DNA from: DATCLA01 sp036564195
Lineage (GTDB): Bacteria > Bacillota > UBA4882 > UBA8346
NCBI GenBank assembly: GCA_036564195.1
Contig: DATCLA010000229.1
Coordinates: 1-19,661 of the forward strand
Length of the DNA: 19,661 bases
Direction: 5' to 3'
The notes beneath the pieces were generated by a model that was not told the DNA's origin, searched no databases, and saw only the letters and a list, made by a program, of their open reading frames with translations. Position 1 is the stretch's first letter; the number at the start of each line of letters is the position of its first letter. A program made the translations under genes and the position numbers. Below, piece after piece: positions 13,400 to 19,661 of the stretch.

Positions 13400-13600
13400 T
13401 TATTGCTGTTGCAATGACTCGACAGTCTTTTCTAATGATTTAGCCTGTTCTAAACTGGAAAAAGGAAGACTCTCAATTACCAACCTTCCCCGGTCCAGCC
13501 GGGCACTGAAATAAGCTCTCGGACCAAGCTCCAGAGTATTGACGAACGCCTCGGGAATAGTGAGTTGGTGCGCTGCATTCATCTCAATAATATATTCCAT
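13400..13600 (-). CDS. Small AbrB/SpoVT-type DNA-binding regulator
   Basis: This 66-aa protein starts MEYIIEMNAAHQLTIPEAF, continues LELGPRAYFSARLDRGRLVIESL, and ends in a glutamine- and glutamate-rich helix. The first 45 residues match the swapped-hairpin AbrB fold (strand, QLTIP turn, helix, strand with a basic GRLVI). Such proteins bind DNA as dimers, as transition-state regulators or as antitoxins; no toxin gene is adjacent, so a regulator is likelier. The ATG at 13600 has GGAGG (13606-13610) 5 nt upstream; the longer frame from 13639 lacks a site. It stands alone between the tube gene and the opp operon with its own terminator. What it regulates cannot be told from sequence. Confidence 0.75.
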   Translation of the reverse strand: MEYIIEMNAAHQLTIPEAFVNTLELGPRAYFSARLDRGRLVIESLPFSSLEQAKSLEKTVESLQQQ

Positions 13601-13644
13601 TGCTGCCTCCTTGAAACTTAATATCTTTATTTTGCACACTAATG

Positions 13645-13698
13645 CGGGAAAAAATAATACCCGGCGCCATTCTTCCGAAGCTCATGGCAGTACCGGGT
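13645..13698 (-). terminator. Strong terminator of the opp operon
   Basis: On the minus strand ACCCGG with CCGGGT (13693-13698 and 13659-13664), GCCAT with ATGGC (13684-13688 and 13666-13670) and CTT with AAG at the tip form a long hairpin. ATTATTTTTTCCC follows. It begins 21 nt after the oppF stop. Confidence 0.8.
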
Positions 13699-13718
13699 TA
13701 ACCAAGTTGCTCAAAACC

Positions 13719-14708
13719 TTAGCCCACCGCAAAGCAGCTCACAAAATGTCCCGGTCCGACTTCACGCATTACCGGGCTGGCATCAGCGCATTGGGGCAAA
13801 GCCATCCGACAGCGGGGGCGAAAACTACAGCCGGGAGGCGGATCAACGGGGCTGGGGACATCGCCTGTCAAAACGATACGGTGGCGTGAGGCCTCCTTGA
13901 TCGGATCAGCCAAGGGCACCGCCGACAATAAAGCCTGGGTGTAGGGATGCAATGGGTTTTGATAAAGTTCCCAGGAATCGGTTAGCTCAACTAATTTCCC
14001 CAGATACATCACTGCAATCCGGTTACTGGTATGACGAACCATCGCCAGATCATGCGCAATAAATAAATAGGTCAGGCTCATCTTTTCTTGGAGATTTTCA
14101 AGTAAATTAATTACCTGGGCTTGAATTGATACATCCAAAGCGGAGATTGGTTCGTCACAGACGATAAAGTCCGGTTCCGCTGCTAAAGCCCGGGCGATCC
14201 CGATCCGCTGCCGCTGGCCGCCGGAGAATTCATGGGGAAAACGGGCGGCGTGATCTTTGTTTAAACCTACCAGATCCAGTAACTGATACACCCGATCCAA
14301 GGCTGCCTTACCACAGGCAATCCCGTGGACTTCCAAAGGTTCGCTAATAATCTCAGCAACGGTCATCCGAGGGTTTAACGAAGCAAACGGATCTTGAAAG
14401 ATCATCTGCATTTTACGGCGTAACAGTTGCAGTGCCCGCCCGGTTTGTTCCATGAGATCGGTATTGTCAAAGATTATCTTTCCGGCAGTGGGTTCATAAA
14501 GCCGGATAATAGTCCGACCGGCGGTGGTTTTACCACAGCCGGACTCACCGACTAGGCCCAAGGTTTCGCCACGGGCAATGTTGAAACTGATGCCGTCGAC
14601 TGCTTTTAAAACACGGCGCTGTTTATAAAAAAAACCTTGGGACAGTTGAAAATGTTTCTTTAAATTTTGAACTTTAAGCAAAGGCCCGGCAGTGTTGGGT
14701 TTAGTCAT
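13719..14708 (-). CDS. oppF: Oligopeptide ABC transporter ATP-binding protein OppF
   Basis: This 329-aa ATPase has Walker A GESGCGKT at about 54-61, the Q-loop in MIFQDPFASLNPRMTV, the signature SGGQRQRIGIARAL, Walker B FIVCDEPISALD and the H-loop FIAHDLAMV. The C-terminal oligopeptide-transporter extension carries PPPGCSFRPRCRMALPQC, whose cysteines in relatives can hold an iron-sulphur cluster. It pairs with OppD to power peptide uptake through OppBC. The start is ATG 14708 with GGAGG (14718-14722) 9 nt upstream, and it overlaps the oppD stop as ATGA, so the two ATPases are translationally coupled. The dipeptide homologue DppF cannot be excluded. It is the last gene of the operon, followed by a strong terminator. 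Confidence 0.92.
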   Translation of the reverse strand: MTKPNTAGPLLKVQNLKKHFQLSQGFFYKQRRVLKAVDGISFNIARGETLGLVGESGCGKTTAGRTIIRLYEPTAGKIIFDNTDLMEQTGRALQLLRRKMQMIFQDPFASLNPRMTVAEIISEPLEVHGIACGKAALDRVYQLLDLVGLNKDHAARFPHEFSGGQRQRIGIARALAAEPDFIVCDEPISALDVSIQAQVINLLENLQEKMSLTYLFIAHDLAMVRHTSNRIAVMYLGKLVELTDSWELYQNPLHPYTQALLSAVPLADPIKEASRHRIVLTGDVPSPVDPPPGCSFRPRCRMALPQCADASPVMREVGPGHFVSCFAVG

Positions 14709-15721
14709 GAAACTGCCCCTCCTTTTCGCAACGGTCGCGTAACCTGAGGCGCCCGAGAATCCAATAACCAACAGGCAGCCTGGTGTTGGTGGGAAATTTC
14801 AAAACCGGGAGGGGTCTCCTGCTCACAAATACGCATAGCATATTCGCAACGGGGTGCAAAACGGCAGCCGTGGGGCGGAGCCAGCAGATCCGGTGGCTGT
14901 CCCCAGATTGGAACCAACTTTTCTTTGTCAGCCTGGTCCAGACGCGGCACGGAATTTAACAATCCCCAAGTATAAGGATGTCGCGGTTCGTAAAAAATAT
15001 CATACAGCGTGCCGCTTTCCGCCACTTTGCCGGCATACATTACAATTACCTTATCACAAAGTCCAGCTACTACGCCTAAGTCATGGGTAATCAGAATAAT
15101 CGCAGTCCGTTTTTTCATTTTAAAGTCTTTCATTAATTCCAAGATTTGCGCTTGAATCGTCACATCTAACGCAGTAGTCGGTTCATCGGCAATTAAAAGT
15201 TGCGGTTCACAGGCAATAGCCATGGCGATCATCACCCGCTGCCGCATCCCGCCGGAGAATTGGTGGGGATATTGGCGCAAACGTTCCTCCGGCGCGGGAA
15301 TACCTACCAATTTTAGTAATTCAACCGCCGCAGCCTCCGCCGCAGGTCGCGATTGCTTTTTATGGAGGATTAACCCTTCGGTCAGCTGTTGTTGAATTGA
15401 TAAAACCGGATTTAGGGAAGTCATCGGATCTTGAAAAATCATACTGATTTCATTTCCCCGGATCAACCGGAGCTCAGATTCGGGAATGCGGCTTAAATCG
15501 ATACCCTTAAAATTAACCTGGCCGGAAATAATCTTACCGGAATGGGGCAACAGACGTAAGATTGAAAAAGCGGTTACGCTCTTACCGCATCCCGATTCAC
15601 CAACCAGTGCTACCACTTCGCCACTGTTCACTTTAAAACTAACACCGTCAACTGCCTTAACTTCGCCAGTATAGGTAAAAAAAGATGTCTTTAAATCAAT
15701 TACCTCCAATAAGCCACTCAA
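14705..15721 (-). CDS. oppD: Oligopeptide ABC transporter ATP-binding protein OppD
   Basis: This 338-aa ATPase has Walker A GESGCGKS at about 41-48, the Q-loop MIFQDPMTSLNPVLSI, the signature SGGMRQRVMIAMAI, Walker B LLIADEPTTALD and the H-loop LITHDLGVV. The C-terminal extension with PPHGCRFAPRCEYAMRIC is diagnostic of the OppD/DppD family. Together with OppF it forms the ATPase pair of a peptide importer. The frame runs back to 15799, but GGAGG (15729-15733) is 7 nt before an in-frame TTG at 15721, giving the usual family length and the common LLEVIDLKT beginning; I choose this TTG. It follows oppC after a 93-nt gap with no other gene in it. Confidence 0.92.
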   Translation of the reverse strand: MSGLLEVIDLKTSFFTYTGEVKAVDGVSFKVNSGEVVALVGESGCGKSVTAFSILRLLPHSGKIISGQVNFKGIDLSRIPESELRLIRGNEISMIFQDPMTSLNPVLSIQQQLTEGLILHKKQSRPAAEAAAVELLKLVGIPAPEERLRQYPHQFSGGMRQRVMIAMAIACEPQLLIADEPTTALDVTIQAQILELMKDFKMKKRTAIILITHDLGVVAGLCDKVIVMYAGKVAESGTLYDIFYEPRHPYTWGLLNSVPRLDQADKEKLVPIWGQPPDLLAPPHGCRFAPRCEYAMRICEQETPPGFEISHQHQAACWLLDSRAPQVTRPLRKGGAVS

Positions 15722-15814
15722 AAAGAAACCTCCTTCTTTAACTGTTTTAGCTGCTCTTTTTGCCTGCTTTAGCCTAAGCGTATGGTTGTGATGCGGCAAG
15801 GAGTACTCTTTTAC

Positions 15815-16726
15815 CTATTTACGCAGCCGCGGGTCCAAAGCATCCCGTAATCCGTCACCTAGAAAGTTAAAGGCAAGCATCGTAAGGCAGATTAATGCTG
15901 CCGGAAAAATCAACTGATATGGATAGGAACGCAAGCCTCCCAAAGCATCCGAGGCTAACATTCCCCAAGAGGCCTGCGGTGCACTGACTCCCAGCCCGAT
16001 AAAACTTAAAAATGACTCGGTAAAGATAGCCTGAGGGATATTAAATGTTGCAGTTACTAAAATCGGCCCCATAGCATTGGGAATCAGATGGCGTAACACG
16101 ATTCGCCCCTTACTTGCGCCAATAACCTGTGCCGCTAATACATAGTCCTGTTCTTTTAAGCTCAATACCTGAGCCCGGACCACCCGGGCCATATTCAACC
16201 AATAGGTCGCACCGATGGCAATTAAGATATTTTGCAGTCCCGGTTTGAGGACGACCATCAGTAAAATTACCCATAATAATAAGGGAATCGCATAGAAAAT
16301 ATCGACCACCCGCATCAGGCGGTTATCAATTTTACCACCCCAAAAACCGGAAATTCCGCCATAGAGGACTCCCAGCGACAAGCTGATCAGAGTGGCAAAA
16401 ATTCCTACTGTCAATGAGATCCGCGCCCCATATAAGCAGCGTACAAAGAGATCACGCCCCAGGCTATCAGTACCAAACCAGTGTTCTCTGGAAGGCGGCT
16501 GATTTTGTAAGATTAAGTTTTGGTCCGAATAGGAATACTTAGAAAAAAGCGGACCAAAAACTGCCGCCACTATAATCAGGATAATAATAATTAACGAAGC
16601 AATCGCCGCTTTATTTAACTTCAGACGGCGCCAGGCATCCTTCCAATAACTGGTCTGGGGTCTGACTAACGCCTGATCCGGCCCAGTTTTCCGGCCGATC
16701 GGTTCAAATTCAAAAACAGAATCCAT
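15815..16726 (-). CDS. oppC: Oligopeptide ABC transporter permease OppC
   Basis: This 303-aa protein has a cytosolic N-terminus, a first TM helix (about 40-61), a periplasm-type loop with HWFGTDSLGRDLFVR, and five further helices, as in the DppC/OppC group. The EAA-like coupling segment is visible as AAQVIGASKGRIVLRHLIPNAMGPILV, which docks on the ATPases. The C-terminus ends in FNFLGDGLRDALDPRLRK, the standard ending of this family. It forms the membrane channel with OppB. The ATG has AAGGAG 8 nt upstream, inside the end of oppB, and starts 2 nt after the oppB stop. Confidence 0.92.
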   Translation of the reverse strand: MDSVFEFEPIGRKTGPDQALVRPQTSYWKDAWRRLKLNKAAIASLIIIILIIVAAVFGPLFSKYSYSDQNLILQNQPPSREHWFGTDSLGRDLFVRCLYGARISLTVGIFATLISLSLGVLYGGISGFWGGKIDNRLMRVVDIFYAIPLLLWVILLMVVLKPGLQNILIAIGATYWLNMARVVRAQVLSLKEQDYVLAAQVIGASKGRIVLRHLIPNAMGPILVTATFNIPQAIFTESFLSFIGLGVSAPQASWGMLASDALGGLRSYPYQLIFPAALICLTMLAFNFLGDGLRDALDPRLRK

Positions 16727-16728
16727 AC

Positions 16729-17658
16729 TCAGTACTCCTTCTTTTCAAGTTTAATCCGGGGATCGACCGCCGCGCAACACAGATCAACCACTAAATTCAT
16801 AACCAACAATAAAGCCGCATAAAAAAGCGTTAATCCTAAAATCACAAAATAATCCCGGTTATAAATACTGGTGACAAAATGCCGCCCTAATCCGGGAATA
16901 GCAAAGATCCGTTCCACAATGAACGTCCCCGTCAGCAGATTGGTAACCATCGGTCCTAACACGGTGAGTAAGGGGATTAAAGCATTTTTTAACACATGTC
17001 TGAAAACAACTACCGCCTCTGTCAAACCTTTGGCACGGGCTGTCCGCACATAATCCTGAGCTAAGACCTCCAACATACTGGAACGGATTAACCGGGCAAA
17101 AAAAGCCAGCGGCAACGCTGTCAAAGCCAGCACCGGCAAGACCAGATGGGACGGTGTTCCCCAGAGAGCCGGGGGAAACCAATGTAATTTAAAAGAAAAC
17201 AGGTATTGCAACAAGGTTGCCAGGATAAAACTGGGAACTGATACTCCGGTAATTGCCACTAACATGACCAAATTATCTTGCCACTGATTATGCTTGAGGG
17301 CGGATAAGACTCCGGCCGGCACTCCTAAACCCAAGGCAACCAAAATCGCTAATAAGCCCAGCGTTGCCGAAATCGGAAAACCTTCTTTAATAAAATCATT
17401 CACTGTCCGTTCAGAATATTTATAACTCGGGCCCAAATCAAAGCGGATTAATCTTCCCAGATAGTCAAGGTACTGTTTTAATAAAGGATCGTTTAAATGA
17501 TAATAATCATTGATATTTTTTTCAATTTCCGGTGAAACCGCCCGTTCACTGGTAAACGGTCCTCCGGGGATCGCATGCATAATAATGAAAGTGACAGTGA
17601 TGATTACCAGCAACGCGCTTAAGGATGATTTTAACCGGTTAAAAATATACTCAATCAA
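16729..17658 (-). CDS. oppB: Oligopeptide ABC transporter permease OppB
   Basis: This 309-aa permease starts IEYIFNRLKSSLSALLVIITVTFIIMHAIPGGPF after the initiator, the canonical OppB/DppB beginning with TM1 and the HAIPGGPF motif. Six TM helices are expected, with the coupling segment ARAKGLTEAVVVFRHVLKNALIPL and a C-terminal VDPRI. It pairs with OppC in the membrane. The frame extends to a TTG at 17673, but GGGAG (17667-17671) is 8 nt before an in-frame TTG at 17658 and leaves a family-like N-terminus, so I prefer 17658. It follows oppA after about 100 nt that hold a GC-rich hairpin. Confidence 0.92.
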   Translation of the reverse strand: MIEYIFNRLKSSLSALLVIITVTFIIMHAIPGGPFTSERAVSPEIEKNINDYYHLNDPLLKQYLDYLGRLIRFDLGPSYKYSERTVNDFIKEGFPISATLGLLAILVALGLGVPAGVLSALKHNQWQDNLVMLVAITGVSVPSFILATLLQYLFSFKLHWFPPALWGTPSHLVLPVLALTALPLAFFARLIRSSMLEVLAQDYVRTARAKGLTEAVVVFRHVLKNALIPLLTVLGPMVTNLLTGTFIVERIFAIPGLGRHFVTSIYNRDYFVILGLTLFYAALLLVMNLVVDLCCAAVDPRIKLEKKEY

Positions 17659-17685
17659 ATGTCCCACTCCCAAATAGGATTAAAC

Positions 17686-17702
17686 GCGGCGCCTGCAGCC
17701 GC
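17686..17702. other. GC-rich hairpin between oppA and oppB
   Basis: GCGGC (17686-17690) and GCCGC (17698-17702) pair around a 7-nt loop in an otherwise AT-rich gap. On the minus strand it is followed only by GTTTAATCC. Such hairpins after binding-protein genes commonly let part of the transcript stop or be protected, giving more binding protein than permease. Confidence 0.4.
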
Positions 17703-17759
17703 CTTAAATCAAAATTAGTTTTTTTGGAGTTATTGCCGCAAAGCAAAACCGGTTCCAAG

Positions 17760-19403
17760 TCAATGGGCGGTAACAAAAGCATTGGAAAAATCGACATATC
17801 CCACTGAAGTATAACGGACTCCTTGCACCCATTCCTGGATCAAGTACGGACGGGTATAAAAATAGATTGGGGCAATCGGCATCTCGTCCATTAACAACTT
17901 TTCAGCCTGATGCAAAATTTGCAGACGCTTTTTGGTGTCCGCAGTTTGTTTGGCCAAAGCAATCAGTTGATCATAGTTGGGATTGGACCAACCGCTAAAG
18001 TTATTGCCGTTATCACTTACCCATAGGTCCAGGAAGGTCATGGGATCGACATAGTCACCAACCCAACCGGCCCGGGCCACCTGGAAGTTGCCTTGTTCCC
18101 GTGATTGCAGATAAACTTTCCATTCCTGATTAGTCAGAGTGACCTTGATCTTCAAATTTTTACTCCACATTTCCTGAATGGCTTCAGCAATCAACTTATG
18201 AGTCTCACTGGTGTTATATAAAATTTCAATGGTCGGGAACTGCTCCGGGTTCTGATAGCCTGCTTCTGCCAGCAGTCTTTTAGCCTGGGCCAGATCACCA
18301 TCTTTAAAATAACTACCTCCAATCTCCCGAAACATGCTTTGCGGTTCAGCATCGGGAATTCCGTAAGGCACAAAGCCCAAGGCCGGCTTTTCGCCTGCTT
18401 TGGTAATATATTTAATCAACTGGCCACGGTCAATTGCCAAAGTCAACGCTTTGCGAACACGAATGTCGTTAAACGGAGCTTTCTTAGTATTAAATAAATA
18501 ATAATAAGTGTTAATGCTGGAACTATATTTAATTTGCCCCTCTGCTTCCAAACGGGGAATTTCCTGCCGGGGCAGTTCATCAAGGAGATCAAGTTGGCCG
18601 GTTTCGAACATGGTCAGACCGGTACTTTGTTCTTCAATAGTGTAACAGATCAATTTGTCCAATTTAACCTTGGATCTGTTCCAGTAATAAGGGTTGGGAA
18701 CAAACTCCAATTTTTCATGATGAACCCAGTTGACTAACTTGAAAGGGCCGTTGGTAACATAGGTCTGAGGAGTGCCGGCCCATTTGTCCGGGTTGGCTTC
18801 CACCACTTTACGATTCACCGGGTACAAAGAAGGATGAATAGTTAATGCCGGAAAATAACTGCAAGGGGCTTTCAGCTCAACCACCAGTGTTAATGGATCT
18901 CTGGCGTAAATACCGACCTGGGCGGGGTCTTTAATTTTACCGGTATTGTATTCGGCGCCGTTTTTAACATAATAGAGATTACTAGCATAGTTAGCGGCGG
19001 TCTTGGGGTCAAGCAGTCTTTTCCAGGCATATTCGAAATCGGCAGCGGTTACCGGATCACCATTGGACCATTTGGCATTTTCCCGTAAATAAAAAGTGTA
19101 AGTCTTACCGTCGGGTGAAACAGTCCACTTCCGGGCCGCACCGGGCTGAGGAAGATCATTAGGCCCATAGACAGCTAATCCTTCAAAACAGGCGTACTGA
19201 ACCCGGGCTTCCGATAAACCGGTAGATTTAGCCGGGTCCAAAGTCTCGGGTTCGGCGGCTAAATTGTAACTGATTATTTGTGACTTATGCAGATTTACTT
19301 GGGAAGATTTACCTTGTTTAGAATTTTGGGCAGGTTTGAAGAGAACTAAAGCTACTACTACGAGGGTCACCGCTAAAACTATCCACAAGCGTGGTAATTT
19401 CAT
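17760..19403 (-). CDS. oppA: Peptide-binding protein OppA (SBP family 5), non-lipoprotein form
   Basis: This 547-aa extracytoplasmic solute-binding protein has an N-terminal hydrophobic helix (about 6-22), then the family 5 signature: NLAAEPETLDPAKS at the mature start, FYLRENAKWSNGDPVTAADFEYAWKRLLDP, TYVTNGPFKLVNW, NPYYWNRSKVKLDKL, and NDIRVRKALTLAIDR. It captures oligopeptides outside the membrane and hands them to OppBC. There is no lipobox cysteine, unlike most Gram-positive OppA, so it is held by an uncleaved helix or released by signal peptidase I. The ATG has AAGGTGG (19414-19420) 10 nt upstream. It is the first gene of the oppABCDF operon. Peptides as nutrients or signals (for example before sporulation) are both plausible. 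Confidence 0.93.
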   Translation of the reverse strand: MKLPRLWIVLAVTLVVVALVLFKPAQNSKQGKSSQVNLHKSQIISYNLAAEPETLDPAKSTGLSEARVQYACFEGLAVYGPNDLPQPGAARKWTVSPDGKTYTFYLRENAKWSNGDPVTAADFEYAWKRLLDPKTAANYASNLYYVKNGAEYNTGKIKDPAQVGIYARDPLTLVVELKAPCSYFPALTIHPSLYPVNRKVVEANPDKWAGTPQTYVTNGPFKLVNWVHHEKLEFVPNPYYWNRSKVKLDKLICYTIEEQSTGLTMFETGQLDLLDELPRQEIPRLEAEGQIKYSSSINTYYYLFNTKKAPFNDIRVRKALTLAIDRGQLIKYITKAGEKPALGFVPYGIPDAEPQSMFREIGGSYFKDGDLAQAKRLLAEAGYQNPEQFPTIEILYNTSETHKLIAEAIQEMWSKNLKIKVTLTNQEWKVYLQSREQGNFQVARAGWVGDYVDPMTFLDLWVSDNGNNFSGWSNPNYDQLIALAKQTADTKKRLQILHQAEKLLMDEMPIAPIYFYTRPYLIQEWVQGVRYTSVGYVDFSNAFVTAH

Positions 19404-19541
19404 TAGATCGCCACCACCTTCTAAATTGTAAAATTTATTGATTTCTAAACCTATTATTCTTTTTTCTTCGGATTAACCTTAAAATAGCAAAGAAGACCTA
19501 ACAATTTTCAAAATTACTTTCACCGGCTTTAATTTTGGCCT

Positions 19542-19570
19542 TTAATAAAAATCCGGGATTAGCTTGTTAA
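19542..19570 (-). promoter_or_regulatory. Promoter candidate for the opp operon
   Basis: On the minus strand TTAACA (19570-19565), a 17-nt spacer and TATTAA (19547-19542) form a plausible sigma-A promoter. It would give a leader of about 130 nt before oppA. I see no other structure in the last 90 bases of the window. Confidence 0.4.
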
Positions 19571-19661
19571 TGTGAGTTATTTTCGACGTGTTCAGCAAAA
19601 AACCCTCTCTGTTCATTCCGAATAGCTGTAAATTTTAGAAGTTTTATACTATATATTGGAT

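Noticed and set aside
16859..17182. Long antisense frame inside oppB and similar frames elsewhere
   Set aside because: These are out-of-frame shadows of well-supported genes, without ribosome binding sites or recognisable protein features.

Overview
The window most likely comes from an endospore-forming member of the Bacillota (Firmicutes). The evidence is a CotF-type coat protein, a SleB-type cell-wall hydrolase, strong GGAGG ribosome binding sites, frequent TTG starts, AT-rich intergenic DNA and an Opp-type peptide importer. I cannot name the genus. No rRNA, tRNA, CRISPR array, transposase or phage integrase was found.

Layout. 1-661 is AT-rich non-coding DNA with palindromes and a promoter. 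694-1314 (+) is a secreted LysM plus SleB-type hydrolase. 1502-1864 (+) is an orphan, apparently cytosolic starch/glycogen-binding module (CBM25-like) behind a structured leader. 1969-2504 (-) is a two-gene spore-coat operon. 2719-3948 (-) is an MFS exporter. 3949-4261 is non-coding apart from a possible 20-codon ORF that runs into a 14-bp inverted repeat.

4262-13115 is the centre of interest. Seven minus-strand genes run in order: a very large sheath-like protein (722 aa), an Hcp/phage-tube-like protein, a J-domain protein, a membrane FHA protein, a zinc-ribbon FHA protein, a membrane-anchored PP2C phosphatase, and a membrane PP2C-fold protein that has lost most metal ligands and carries TPR-like repeats. 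Facing this operon, on the plus strand, is a cytosolic Ser/Thr kinase with an atypical ATP loop. Beyond it is a second tube-like paralogue with its own promoter. Kinase, phosphatase and FHA partner resemble the threonine-phosphorylation switch of type VI secretion systems (PpkA/PppA/Fha). Here the switch sits beside tube- and sheath-like proteins in a Gram-positive spore former, with no baseplate, spike, ClpV or membrane-complex genes in view. I read this as a candidate contractile or tube-forming system with phospho-control, by inference from sequence features only.

13400-13600 (-) is a small AbrB-like regulator. 13719-19403 (-) is a complete oppABCDF operon with a promoter candidate, an intercistronic hairpin after oppA and a strong terminator after oppF. 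The operon is tightly packed (an ATGA overlap between oppD and oppF, a 2-nt gap between oppB and oppC) and should import oligopeptides as nutrients or signals.
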